Source: Candidatus Scalindua sp. (GTDB taxonomy: Bacteria; Planctomycetota; Brocadiia; Brocadiales; Scalinduaceae). Taken from it: a DNA stretch of 36,858 nt. Under the pieces are notes generated by a model. It made no database searches. It had not been told where the DNA came from and was given only the letters and a program-made list of their open reading frames with translations. Numbering within the stretch: position 1 is the stretch's first letter; the number at the start of each line of letters is the position of its first letter. Shown one piece after another: positions 25,225 to 35,320 of the stretch. Position numbers and translations under genes: made by a program. The DNA lies in contig JASMMK010000059.1 of assembly GCA_030748215.1 (NCBI GenBank), positions 1-36,858 of the forward strand, in the 5' to 3' direction.

Positions 25225-26286
25225 ATGGAAGACAATAAGAAAAAAAGCAGAGTAGGTTTCTGGATTTCGACTTCACTGGCGATATTCTTTTTTCTCTGCT
25301 GTATAGTGTTATCTATTTCGTTGATGGGTCTCTTTGTAGTAAAGGGTGCCCTTACAACACAAGTTAAAGACGAAAGTACCAAAAAACTTTCTGAGAAGGT
25401 AATAGGAGGAAGCGGTACTGACAAAATACTTTTAATCCCAATAAAAGGTGTTATTACCGGACAATCTTCAAAGAAGCTTTTCCAGGAAACACCAAGCATT
25501 GTTGAAAGTGTAAAGCAGCAACTTGAGCAAGCGCGGGACGACAATGATATAAAAGCGGTGGTATTGGAAATTAACAGTCCCGGAGGAGGAATAACAGCAA
25601 GTGATATTATTTATAAGAAAGTCTTGGAATTTAAAGAGAAAACAGACAAGAAAGTAATCGTCTGCATGCAAGATGTTGCGGCTTCAGGTGCATATTATAT
25701 TTCAGCTGCTGCAGACAAAATAATTTCTCACCCTACCACAATTACAGGAAGCATAGGAGTAATCATGCCACTTATCAATATATCTAATCTTGTAGAAAAA
25801 TACGGCATTGAAGATAATTCGATAAAATCAGGTGATATGAAGAGCATCGGCTCACCGCTAAAAAAGATGTCTGACGCTGAAAGAAAAGTCTTGTATGACA
25901 TTGTTGATGAAATGTATACAAGGTTTGTAAATATTATTGCAGCTGGTAGAAATATGGAAGTAGAAAATGTTAAAACGCTGGCGGATGGCAGAATATATAC
26001 AGGGAAACAGGCATTGGATAATGGATTGGTTGACCAATTGGGCTATATTGAAGACGCAATTACATTAGCCAAAAATATAACAGGCTTAAACGAAGCAAAA
26101 GTTATAAAATACAAAAAGATGTTTGATCTGGCAGAAATTTTTGAAGGTTCAATGGATAATTTATTTGGAAATCGAACGATCAAGTTTAGCCTACACACCT
26201 CAACAGATAATGATTTTCCGGGTTTTATGTATTTATGGACAGGATACCAACAAAATTATCTCTTCAAATGGCCTACATTTAATTGA
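25225..26286 (+). CDS. sppA: Signal peptide peptidase SppA, S49 family
   Basis: A 353-residue membrane-anchored serine protease that degrades signal peptides left in the membrane. One N-terminal transmembrane helix lies at about 12-38. The catalytic Ser154 is in DVAASGAYYIS, and the general-base Lys201 in SIKSGDMKSIGSP. The oxyanion motif LEINSPGGG (114-122) is also present. The length fits the short, single-domain SppA type. The C-terminal 50 residues after the S49 domain are not typical and end WPTFN. The gene precedes the hybrid kinase by about 130 bp. Confidence 0.92.
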   Translation: MEDNKKKSRVGFWISTSLAIFFFLCCIVLSISLMGLFVVKGALTTQVKDESTKKLSEKVIGGSGTDKILLIPIKGVITGQSSKKLFQETPSIVESVKQQLEQARDDNDIKAVVLEINSPGGGITASDIIYKKVLEFKEKTDKKVIVCMQDVAASGAYYISAAADKIISHPTTITGSIGVIMPLINISNLVEKYGIEDNSIKSGDMKSIGSPLKKMSDAERKVLYDIVDEMYTRFVNIIAAGRNMEVENVKTLADGRIYTGKQALDNGLVDQLGYIEDAITLAKNITGLNEAKVIKYKKMFDLAEIFEGSMDNLFGNRTIKFSLHTSTDNDFPGFMYLWTGYQQNYLFKWPTFN

Positions 26287-26418
26287 AAGCTACAACCCAT
26301 ATTTTCAAATCAAGTAGCAACGAATTGACTGAGTAATGATGAGAACTATGATCATCACCACGATCAATAATATAACATTGCCTGGTATCTATTTTCTCCG
26401 AACCGGTAGGGATTTAAA

Positions 26419-29400
26419 ATGAAAGATGAAGGTCATATTAAAAAGCAGAACAAATCTAAACAATCCTCAGGGGCAGGGCTGATAAAGCAATTGCTGACAT
26501 TAGCTTTAATCCCAGCCCTGATGGTAGGTGGATTCATGACTATTCTACTATTGCGTGAATCTGATGCTAAAAAACGGGCTGATCAGATTAAGAGTATCGC
26601 AGATTATATGGTAGTTGCTAACCAGGTTGTACACCAACTACAGAGAGAACGTGGAACATCTGCCGGATATCTTGCCAGTAGCGGAAGCAGCATGACAGAT
26701 ACAATGAAGAAGCAGAGGCTGCTTACAGACAGGTATTACAATGTCATGGAGAACTACACAAAAACATTGGATATGGCAAAACTTGGCTATAGATTTGCCA
26801 GACGTGCCAATGCTTCCTCAAGGAAACTGTGGAAGCTTCCATCCATCAGAGAGAAAATCACATCACTGTCAATTGGGAATAAAGAATCCAATATGCTCTA
26901 TACCGAGATAGTAGACGACATCCTGGGGACATTTCAAGAGGCAAGTGTTATTATTAAGGACTCTGAACTTTCATTCCCATTTACAGCCTGTGTCAATCTC
27001 ATCATGGCCAAGGAGATGGCTGGCATGGAGAGAACTATTATAACCGGTTTCGTTGCTAGAAATAAGCCGGCCACACAATCTGAAATGCATGAATGGATGC
27101 GGGTATCTAAAGGGCAGGAGGCTTTACTCGCCGTTTTTAAATACCAGATTACAGAAAAACTGAGAAATGAATTTCTCACAAAAATGAGTGAGTCAAATAT
27201 TAATGCGGTAATTGATTTGCGCAAACGAATAGCCAAAAACCTTGCGAATGGTAATTTTGGGTTGAAGCCTGAATTCGCCTTTGCCACCACAACAGGACGC
27301 ATTAACGATTTGAAAAAAATAGAGGATGCCCAACTCCAGGAAATTCTTAAAAAAGCTACGGCGTTATCTTCAGAAAAAACAATTTCTGTTATCATCTATT
27401 CCGGTTTGACAGGCGGCTGTACAATTGCAATGTTTATATTATGCTTTCTTGTTGCCAGGAGTATAACCAAACCTATAACAACACTTTCAAGAGCAGCCAG
27501 AAGTGTTGCAGGAGGAGAACTCGACCATAATATTAAGATAAAGTCCAGAGGTGAAATTGGTGAATTAGCAGACAGCTTTAATGATATGATCTCCAACCTG
27601 CGCCTGACTATGGAAAAGAATGATGCACATGACTGGCTCAAGACAGGTCAAATGGAACTGAGCGTAAAAATGAGAGGCAAACAGGATATTGAAACATTGG
27701 GTAATATTATCATTGGACATCTGGCCGAATATTTAAACGCACAGGTTGGTATCCTATACATGTCTGATACTGATAACCGCCTTAAGCCAATAGGTAGTTA
27801 TGCCTACGTACAAAGAGAGAATACTCCGAACGAATTTATGCCCGGCGAAGGTCCGGTAGGCCAGGCAGCATCAGAAAAAAAACATATTCTCTTAACAAAT
27901 TATCCTGATGATTCTATCAATATTAAAATAAATTCCGGATTAGTAGACGCTACACCAAAACAGATCCTGATCTTCCCGCTGGTACTGAATGACACAGTAA
28001 GAGGCGTTGTAGAACTGGGGTCTTTTTTGGAATTCCAGGACATCCATCTAACCTTCCTGGGACAGGTTGCGGAGAGTATTGCTGTCGCCTTGAATACTGT
28101 GATATCCAGAAACAACACTGAGATCCTTCTGGAGCAGACACAGCAACAGGCAGAGGAACTTCAGGCACGTGAAGAAGCTCTTCGTCAAAACAATGAAGAG
28201 CTTGAAGAAAATGCAATTGCACTAAAAGAATCTGAATCACGACTACAGGCCCAACAAGAAGAGCTTCGTCAGACCAATGAAGAAATTGAGGAGCAGAAAG
28301 AGTACGTAGAGGAGAAGAATAAAGACCTCCAGGCTGCCCGAAAGACTATTGAAGAGAGAGCTCAGGAGCTGGAACAAAGCAGCAAATATAAATCTGAATT
28401 CCTGGCCAATATGTCTCATGAACTGAGAACACCATTAAACAGTATCCTCCTTTTATCAAGACTTCTTGGCGACAACAAAGACGGCAGTTTATCAGAAGAT
28501 CAGGTCGAATCTGTTAACTCAATTAGCTCATCAGGTAACGACTTATTGGCACTTATCAATGATGTACTTGATCTCTCCAAGGTAGAGTCTGGTAAGATGG
28601 ACCTCCAGATAGAGGACATGTATTTAAATGATTTTTGCAATAACATAAAACGAAATTTCAAACATATTGCCAAAGGGAACGGTATCAGCTTAAATATTGA
28701 AATTGCAGAGGGATTACCAGATCATATCAGTACTGACGAACAGAGGGTTGAGCAGATTATAAAAAACTTCCTATCAAACGCATTCAAATTTACGTCAGAA
28801 GGAAGTATTTCCTTAAAAATAAGCCGGCCAAACAGGTCAACAGATAGCGCAATTGACTTTTCGATGAGTAAATTAGATCCGGCTAAGACTGTTCTGTTTT
28901 CAGTTGTTGATACGGGAATAGGCATTCCTGACGAGAAACAGAGAGTGATCTTTGAGGCATTTAAACAAGCTGATGGTTCCACAAGTAGAAAGTATGGAGG
29001 GACGGGACTTGGACTGTCTATTTCCAAAGAACTCTCCGGGCTGCTTAATGGCAGGATCCATATGACAAGTACGCATGGTAAGGGAAGCACCTTTACACTC
29101 TATCTCCCGGAAGCATTTGAATCTGAAATACAAACAGATGAAGAAAGCCCGGTATTATCAGTTGTTAAAACAGAATCAGAAACAGACATCAGTAAAGAAT
29201 CGGAAAAACATGATAACCGAAAAGAGATAGAGGAGAACATTAAAGATGATAGAAAAACTATTTCAGAAGAGGATAAATCTATACTTATAATCGAAGATGA
29301 TCCAGTATTTTTGAAAATCCTGAGAGATTTGACACGTGAACATGGCTTTAAATGCCTGGTTGCAGGTGACGGAGAAACAGGTCTTCAATTTGCAGATTAC

Positions 29401-30439
29401 TATAAACCCAGCGGTATAATTCTGGATCTAAATCTTCCAGGCATTAACGGATGGACGGTTATGTCAAGACTGAAGGATAACCCCGAATCTCGCCATATTC
29501 CTGTTCATTTTATATCCGCATCTGACCATAAATTCGATGCATTGAAAATGGGAGCGATAGATTACGTGACAAAGCCGGTAAGCCCGGAGGCAATTGAGCA
29601 GGTATTTGCAAAATTTAACAAGATAATATCAAAGCCCGTAAAAGACCTTCTTGTAGTGGAAGACAATCCTGAGCAGGCAGAAGTAATATCCAGTATCATT
29701 GGAAGTGGTGATGTCAATACCACTACTGTCTCAACTGCTATGAAAGGCTATGATCATATATTGACCGGAAAGTTTGACTGCATGGTCTTAGACATTAGCC
29801 TACCGGATATGTCAGGAATAGAACTACTCAGTAAAATCAGAGAAAATGAAGAGATTTTTCAACTGCCGGTTATTGTTTACACCGGCAGAGATCTTACCAA
29901 TGAAGAAAAAAGAATTATAGACGAATATGCAGCAACAACTATTATCAAGGGAGAAGGGTCACATCGAAAGCTCTTAGATGAGACCACGTTGTTCCTACAC
30001 CGCGTCGAAGCACACCTCCCTGAAACACAAAGAAAGTTACTTAGAATGATTCATGACAAGGAAGCAGTGCTGACCGGCAAAAAGATACTGGTAGTAGATG
30101 ATGACATGAGAAATGTTTTCTCAATCAAGAAGGTACTTGAGGATAAAGGCATAGAGATAGTGATTGGAAAAAATGGAAAAGAAGGATTAACATGCCTGAA
30201 CGATAATCCGGATGTTAACCTGGTACTTATGGACATCATGATGCCTGAAATGGACGGATACACCGCCATAGGAGAACTCAGAAAGCAGGACAGGTAAAAA
30301 CCTCCCTGTTATCGCACTGACAGCAAAGGCAATGAAGGGTGATCGTTCTAAGTGTATTGAAGCCGGAGCTAACGATTACCTGGCCAAACCATTTGACATC
30401 GACAGACTATTCTCAATGTTGAGAGTATGGCTATATTAA
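26419..30439 (+). CDS. NIT-HAMP-GAF hybrid histidine kinase with three receivers, frameshifted near the end
   Basis: A very large membrane sensor kinase. Order: TM1 (about 22-46), nitrate/nitrite-sensing NIT domain (about 55-310, with [14 protein letters not shown]), TM2 (about 328-350), HAMP (350-402), GAF (about 415-560), coiled coil (about 565-650), HisKA with His667 in [15 protein letters not shown], and HATPase with DTGIGIP and [13 protein letters not shown]. Receivers follow with Asp1003, Asp1125 and Asp1272. The frame stops with TAA at 30295, 20 residues after Asp1272. The rest of receiver three ([17 protein letters not shown], the Lys in LAKPFD) continues in the next frame from about 30296 to 30439. 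The frame change is net +1 (or -2) at TAAAAAC. No cognate regulator is next door. Confidence 0.9.
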
Positions 30440-30499
30440 TTAGCTGCCAACGCATCCTGCAATAGAATCCTACATTACCACAGTTAACAAAAACCAATT

Positions 30500-31558
30500 A
30501 TGAAGCTTTTAAATAATACAATAGAAAATATTGAGAAAATCTCTATAGATTCAGATGGAAATATAAAAACCAGGTTCAACAAGCTGGCCATTCCCGCCGG
30601 TAGTCTTGGTCGACTTGAAGAGTTTGCAACTATTTACGCCTCGATAAAAGGATCGCCAGATGCAACGCTAAAACACAAGGTTGTTTTTACAATGGCCGGA
30701 GATCATGGTGTCTCCAGTGAAGGCGTAAGTACTTTCCCACAAGAGGTAACCAGTCAGATGGTAAAGAACTTCCTTGATGGAGGTGCAACTATAAGTGTTT
30801 TAGCACAACATGTCGGTGCAAGGGTTGTTGTAGTTGATTGTGGCGTAAACGCGGATTTTGAACCTGTTGATGGTTTGAAGATAAAAAAAGTGGGATATGG
30901 AACCGAGAATATCGCACGTGGACCGGCAATGTCCAGGGAACAGGCAATAAAATCTCTGGAAGCGGGTATAGAATCTTTTAACGAAGAACTTATTAACGGC
31001 ATTGATATTATTGCTACCGGCGACATGGGCATAGCTAATACTACTCCAAGTAGCGCAATAATTGCATGTTTAACAGGAGCAGATGTAAGCAAAGTTACAG
31101 GAAGAGGAACCGGCTTAAACGATAGCGGCGTAGAAAAAAAGATTGAGGTTATAAAAACTGCGTTTGAGGTTAACAAACCTGACCCTTCTGATCCAATAGA
31201 CGTTCTTTCAAAAGTGGGTGGATTTGAGATAGGCGGCATTGCAGGCCTGTGCCTTGCCGCGGCGAGTCACAGAACGCCGGTATTGATTGATGGATTTATC
31301 TCTACTGCCGCAGCATTAATTGCATGTGCAATAGAACCAAAGGTCAACGATTACCTCATATCATCTCATACATCAATAGAAAACGGCCACAAAATCGCAT
31401 TGGACAAATTGCAGAAAAGAGCAATTTTAGACCTGGATCTAAGGCTGGGAGAAGGTACCGGAGCGGTACTGGCAATGAACCTGATCGAAGCCGGTGTTAA
31501 AACTCTCACGCAAATGGCGACTTTTTTAGAAGCCAAAGTTTCTACACCAAACGCTTAG
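30500..31558 (+). CDS. cobT: Nicotinate-nucleotide--dimethylbenzimidazole phosphoribosyltransferase
   Basis: A 352-residue enzyme making alpha-ribazole phosphate from a lower-ligand base such as 5,6-dimethylbenzimidazole and nicotinate mononucleotide, for the nucleotide loop of cobalamin. Seen: FTMAGDHGVSSEGVS (63-77), TGDMGIANTTPSSA (173-186), TGRGTGL and the catalytic Glu318 in LRLGEGTGAVLA. Full length. No other cobalamin gene is in the window, and the 60-bp gap upstream is too short for a cobalamin riboswitch. It may be transcribed with the kinase before it or cinA after it (54-bp gap). Confidence 0.96.
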   Translation: MKLLNNTIENIEKISIDSDGNIKTRFNKLAIPAGSLGRLEEFATIYASIKGSPDATLKHKVVFTMAGDHGVSSEGVSTFPQEVTSQMVKNFLDGGATISVLAQHVGARVVVVDCGVNADFEPVDGLKIKKVGYGTENIARGPAMSREQAIKSLEAGIESFNEELINGIDIIATGDMGIANTTPSSAIIACLTGADVSKVTGRGTGLNDSGVEKKIEVIKTAFEVNKPDPSDPIDVLSKVGGFEIGGIAGLCLAAASHRTPVLIDGFISTAAALIACAIEPKVNDYLISSHTSIENGHKIALDKLQKRAILDLDLRLGEGTGAVLAMNLIEAGVKTLTQMATFLEAKVSTPNA

Positions 31559-31612
31559 ACTTGAACCGGAACAAATATTAGCAAACAGAATATTCATAAA
31601 TTAACATTAAGA

Positions 31613-32884
31613 ATGAAAATAGAATTAATATCAGTTGGTTCAGAGCTTGTATGTGGACAGATCAGAGATTTAAATGCACCACTAATAGCAGCAAAACTTA
31701 CCGAACTTGGCTTCACTGTTGTAAATCATACTATTGCAGGTGACAATTCTGAAGAATTGCAATTCTCGCTTCAAACTGCTTCAAAAAGAGCAGACTTGAT
31801 TATAATAACAGGTGGATTGGGGCCAAATGATGACATCACAAGAGAAGCTGTTGCTGATTTCTGTAATGTCACATTAGTATCAGACGAAGAATCAGTAAAA
31901 CAGATCGAAGGTTTAATAGGAAATATAAATAGCCGGAAATATGTTAATTGCCTGAAACAGGCAGAAATCCCGGAAGGCAGTGTTGCTATCCACAACAAAA
32001 CAGGAACAGCACAGGGTTTTCTTATAAACTTCTCCAAGACTGACATTATCTGCCTGCCAGGTGTACATACAGAAATGGTACAGATGTTTGAGGATTGGGT
32101 CATCCCACAGATTCTCAGGGAATCGGGAAAACGCAAGGAGCGATACACAAGAGTAATCAATACATTTGGCATGTCTGAATCTGTACTTGACGAGAAAATC
32201 CAACGAATAATCAAACCGGATCAAAATCTATCTTACAGTACACTTGTAAAAAATGGCGTAGTGTCCGTACGTACGACATTATGCAACATAGATGAGATCG
32301 AAGCGAACTCAATACTTGACAATATTGAAGAAGAGATTTGCAGAGAATTGGGAGCATATGTTTACTGCAAACGTGATGAAACACTTGAAAGCACTATTTC
32401 TGAAATTCTTACAGAGAAGGCTATAACATTAGCTGTTGCAGAGTCTTGTACAGGAGGATTAGTGTCAGACTTATTGACAAACGTCTGGGGTAGTTCAGCC
32501 TTCTTCTTAGGGGGAATAGTCTCCTATAGCATTAATGTAAAGGAAAACCTGCTCAACGTCCCGAAAAAGCTTATTAAGGAATCTGGTGTGATAAGTGCGG
32601 AGGTTGCAAAAGCGATGGCTTTTGGAGTAAGAGAACGCATACAGGCAGATATAGGCTTAGCAACTACCGGAATAGCCGGTCCTGCCGGCGTCGATGAGGG
32701 TGTAGATCGGGAAAGACCTGTGGGACTGGTCTATGTTGCGACTGCAATAAATGACGATTTGGAGTGTAAAGAGTATCGCTTTTTCGGATCCAGAATGGAT
32801 ATAAAAAGACGTGCTGCAAATACGGCGCTGAATACTTTAAGATTAGCTTTATCAGGAAATGTAATAAAACAGCGAAAATATTAA
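31613..32884 (+). CDS. cinA: CinA family nicotinamide-nucleotide amidohydrolase
   Basis: A 423-residue full-length CinA protein. The N-terminal MoCF/COG1058 domain (about 1-170) carries SVGSELVCGQIRDLNA and TGGLGPNDDITREAV; family members have ADP-ribose pyrophosphatase activity. The C-terminal CinA domain (about 255-415) has AESCTGGLVSDLLT, SYSINVKENLL and ATTGIAGPAG, the pattern of NMN deamidases (PncC) that recycle nicotinamide mononucleotide. It follows cobT, which uses nicotinate mononucleotide. The functional link is attractive but unproven. It ends 14 bp from the convergent rpmH. Confidence 0.93.
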   Translation: MKIELISVGSELVCGQIRDLNAPLIAAKLTELGFTVVNHTIAGDNSEELQFSLQTASKRADLIIITGGLGPNDDITREAVADFCNVTLVSDEESVKQIEGLIGNINSRKYVNCLKQAEIPEGSVAIHNKTGTAQGFLINFSKTDIICLPGVHTEMVQMFEDWVIPQILRESGKRKERYTRVINTFGMSESVLDEKIQRIIKPDQNLSYSTLVKNGVVSVRTTLCNIDEIEANSILDNIEEEICRELGAYVYCKRDETLESTISEILTEKAITLAVAESCTGGLVSDLLTNVWGSSAFFLGGIVSYSINVKENLLNVPKKLIKESGVISAEVAKAMAFGVRERIQADIGLATTGIAGPAGVDEGVDRERPVGLVYVATAINDDLECKEYRFFGSRMDIKRRAANTALNTLRLALSGNVIKQRKY

Positions 32885-32898
32885 CTTACAGATACATC

Positions 32899-33030
32899 CT
32901 ACGTATTAAATTTTCTTCCCCTTGCTCTCCTTCTCTTAAGGATCGCCCTTCCACCTTTAGTACTCATTCTCTTTCTAAATCCACACATTCTTACTCGCTT
33001 AAGAGAACTCTTTCTGATTCTTATTTTCAT
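32899..33030 (-). CDS. rpmH: Large ribosomal subunit protein bL34
   Basis: A 43-residue, extremely basic protein found by reading the minus strand. The sequence [20 protein letters not shown] is followed by [20 protein letters not shown] and FNT. The block [24 protein letters not shown] matches the conserved core of bL34 ([24 protein letters not shown] in E. coli, from memory). The N terminus is less typical and contains a Cys. In most bacteria rpmH directly precedes rnpA, but here it is 14 kb away on the opposite strand, alone and convergent with cinA. The Shine-Dalgarno is weak (GGGCG). Confidence 0.93.
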   Translation of the reverse strand: MKIRIRKSSLKRVRMCGFRKRMSTKGGRAILKRRRARGRKFNT

Positions 33031-33345
33031 AGTTTCGCCCTTTGTTGTATATCCACTTCTCTACTGTTTGCTTTGGCAAATTTCCATCTTATAATATGAA
33101 ATAGTACCATCCATCTTTACAAGCCAGCTGCTAATTAGTAAATTTCTGTAATAAACCCCAGAAATTTATAAGATTCCTATTTTATAGAATGATAAATATT
33201 TGTCAAACAAAAGATGTTTAAAAAAAAAATATACTTTAATAAAAGTCATAAAATCCTGTTGACATAAGTATTTAGAATTGATAGCATGTTCCAAAAGCTT
33301 CAAAGAAATATGCAAATGGCTTTCGTAAGGGAAAGGGGTAAATAA
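33031..33345. other. Divergent intergenic region (rpmH/HU)
   Basis: About 315 AT-rich bases carrying the promoters of rpmH (minus, not clearly recognisable) and HU (plus, at 33259-33287). I see no gene or RNA structure. Confidence 0.5.
33259..33287 (+). promoter_or_regulatory. Sigma-70 promoter of the HU/IHF gene
   Basis: TTGACA at 33259-33264 and TAGCAT at 33282-33287, with a 17-base spacer, lie about 58 bases before the ATG at 33346. A GGGAAAGGGG purine tract precedes the start codon. Confidence 0.6.
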
Positions 33346-33669
33346 ATGCAAACGACGACAAAAAGAGATTTATGTGAGAAAATAGTACGAAAAACTGACA
33401 ATTCACAACTATTAGTCAAAGAGATGATTCAAATGTTTCTCGACAGGATAGTTCATGAGTTATCACAAGGTAATCGCATAGAATTGAGAGATTTCGGCGT
33501 TTTTGAGGTTAAACAGAGAGCAGGAAGAAAAGCAAGAAATCCTCGTACAGGAGAAGAAGCCTTCGTACCTGCCAAAAATGTTGTTGTTTTTAAGGTAGGA
33601 AAGCTCATGAAGGAAAAAGTAAACAACAATGCAACAAAAACCCCAGACCAGGCTGAGATTCAGGCGTAG
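33346..33669 (+). CDS. HU/IHF family DNA-binding protein
   Basis: A 107-residue bacterial histone-like protein that bends and compacts DNA as a dimer. The signature is clear: RIELRDFGVFEVKQRAGRKARNPRTGEE (about 45-72), including the DNA-arm RNPRTGE, with PAKNVVVFKVGKLMKE after it. The last 15 residues (NNNATKTPDQAEIQA) form a short tail beyond the usual 90-95 residues. An IHF-alpha-like subtype is possible from GNRIELRDFGVF, but the sequence does not settle HU versus IHF. It is monocistronic with its own promoter. Confidence 0.92.
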   Translation: MQTTTKRDLCEKIVRKTDNSQLLVKEMIQMFLDRIVHELSQGNRIELRDFGVFEVKQRAGRKARNPRTGEEAFVPAKNVVVFKVGKLMKEKVNNNATKTPDQAEIQA

Positions 33670-33851
33670 CACAACCTCATTAAAGTACTCTTCTCAATAT
33701 TTTATAGATAGCATTGTAATATTTGCGTCAAAAAGCAATTACGATCACTCCCCATAAGTAAATACTGCTGACATTGACCCCAAAATAGAGCACATTCAGC
33801 TCAAACTAAAACCGACAAACTCTTGTAGTTCGTAGTTTTACCTGCAAAAAA

Positions 33852-35021
33852 GTGAAAGATCATATCATTAATTACATACAAGGACAGGAAGATGAGATAA
33901 TACGCCTGTCAACCGAGCTGATCAGCGCCAACACAACAAATCCACCCGGCAATGAATACCTGGGCGCAGATGTTATTAAGAGATATTTCAGTACACATGG
34001 CATCAGGTACGATACATTCGAAAAGGCCCCCGGAAGAACAAACATAATTGGATATATCGGCAAAGGAAGCCCTGCACTGCTTGTTGCATGCCATCTGGAC
34101 GTTGTCCCTGCCGGAGACGGATGGGAAACCGATCCTTTCAAGGCAGTAGTTAAGGATGGCAGGATTTTCGGGCGTGGAGCAAACGATAATAAAGGGCAAA
34201 TGGCTCCCATGCTGGCTCTGGCCAAATTTTTAAAGGAGAATGAATCAAAACTTAATGGCACTCTACTATTAGTAGGCGCTGCCGATGAAGAGAAAGGTTC
34301 CAGCCTGGGTCTGGAATACCTGCTTAACGAATGTGGGATATCCGCTGATTATGCGATTATACCGGATGTTGCGAACAATATGAGAATAATAGATGTTGGG
34401 GAAAAAGGAGCTCTCTTCCTGAACATAACATCATATGGTAAGCAATCCCACGGTTCAACACCGGAAAAAGGCGTAAATGCTATATGGAATATGATTGAGT
34501 TGCTGAATCAAGTGAAGGAATTAAAGCGCAAATGTACAACACATGAGCTGTTTACACCTCCAACCCTTAACCTGGGCACGATCAGTGGCGGAGCAGCACA
34601 TAATATTGTCCCTGCCAAATGCGAAGCAAAGCTTGATATCCGTTATTTACCCGGTGAGACAGAAAAGGAAATTTTAGATAATATCTATAAAATTATTGCT
34701 TCAATAGAGAATCATAACCCAACTGCAAAATTTGACATTACTATTGATACGCAGCTGCCCCCCACCCAGATACCTGCAGATAACCCATTGGTCAGCCTGA
34801 TCTCAAAACATACTGAAACTATACTCGGAACAAAGCCAATACCCCTTGGATTTTCAGGTGTAACAGTATGCAAGCAGCTGATTGAAAAAGGTATTATGGC
34901 CGTCGGATTTGGCCCCGGTGATGAAGACCAGGCGCACATTGCAAACGAATCCATAGAGATTAAGGAATTGCTGGATTTTGGCAAAATAATGGGTCTTGTA
35001 ATATTCGATATACTAAAGTAA
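33852..35021 (+). CDS. M20 family zinc metallopeptidase (ArgE/DapE/dipeptidase-like)
   Basis: A 389-residue di-zinc amidohydrolase. Metal ligands and catalytic residues are visible in order: His81 and Asp83 in ACHLDVVPAGDGW, bridging Asp112 in GRGANDNKGQ, Glu146-Glu147 in AADEEKGS, Asp172 in IIPDVA, and a C-terminal His in EDQAHIANES. A dimerisation (lid) domain lies between, with YGKQSHGSTPEKGVNA. It could be succinyl-diaminopimelate desuccinylase, acetylornithine deacetylase or a dipeptidase; the substrate cannot be set from sequence and no lys or arg genes are adjacent. It starts at GTG 33852 with a poor Shine-Dalgarno. Confidence 0.88.
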   Translation: MKDHIINYIQGQEDEIIRLSTELISANTTNPPGNEYLGADVIKRYFSTHGIRYDTFEKAPGRTNIIGYIGKGSPALLVACHLDVVPAGDGWETDPFKAVVKDGRIFGRGANDNKGQMAPMLALAKFLKENESKLNGTLLLVGAADEEKGSSLGLEYLLNECGISADYAIIPDVANNMRIIDVGEKGALFLNITSYGKQSHGSTPEKGVNAIWNMIELLNQVKELKRKCTTHELFTPPTLNLGTISGGAAHNIVPAKCEAKLDIRYLPGETEKEILDNIYKIIASIENHNPTAKFDITIDTQLPPTQIPADNPLVSLISKHTETILGTKPIPLGFSGVTVCKQLIEKGIMAVGFGPGDEDQAHIANESIEIKELLDFGKIMGLVIFDILK

Positions 35022-35182
35022 TTTCAAGATTGCCACAAAGTCCTTAAGGTACCAATCTTTTTTCCTTCTTGCCTCTTATTTCTTGCCTCTTTCTTATCAG
35101 TCTTTTATCTGCGAAAATCTGTGTCCCATTATCTTTTCTTCGTGGCTTTGTGTCTTCGCGGCAAAAGAAATGTAAATTCAAC
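35022..35182. repeat. Intergenic periodic repeats, inverted relative to those at 660-1060
   Basis: TTCTTGCCTCTT occurs at 35066-35077 and again at 35080-35091 (14-base period). It is followed by ATCTGCGAAAATCTGTGTCC (about 35108-35127) and TTCGTGGCTTTGTGTCTTCG (from 35139). Reverse-complemented, these give AAGAGGCAAGA (shared exactly with 711-721), CACAGAT and GAAGACACAAAG units like those left of the window. No gene. Confidence 0.6.
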
Positions 35183-35210
35183 TTGACTATAATCCATTGA
35201 AATATATAAT
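35183..35210 (+). promoter_or_regulatory. Strong sigma-70 promoter of the small basic protein gene
   Basis: TTGACT at 35183-35188 and a perfect TATAAT at 35205-35210 with a 16-base spacer. The predicted start near 35217 gives a leader of about 100 nucleotides. That leader can form AAGCGTC/GACGTTT (35272-35291) followed by five Ts, and CTTTTT/AAAAAG just before the Shine-Dalgarno. Confidence 0.6.
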
Positions 35211-35320
35211 TTTATGTTAGTAACTGGAAACGGAATACAGAAGCAAGTATTTCGCATCATAAAGACCTTTTAAGCGTCGTAATTGACGTTTGCTTTTTGA
35301 AGTTTAAAAAGGAGTGAAAG

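Noticed and set aside
30440-30499. Possible cobalamin riboswitch upstream of cobT
   Set aside because: The gap is only 60 bases and lacks B12-box-like sequence, too short for that riboswitch.
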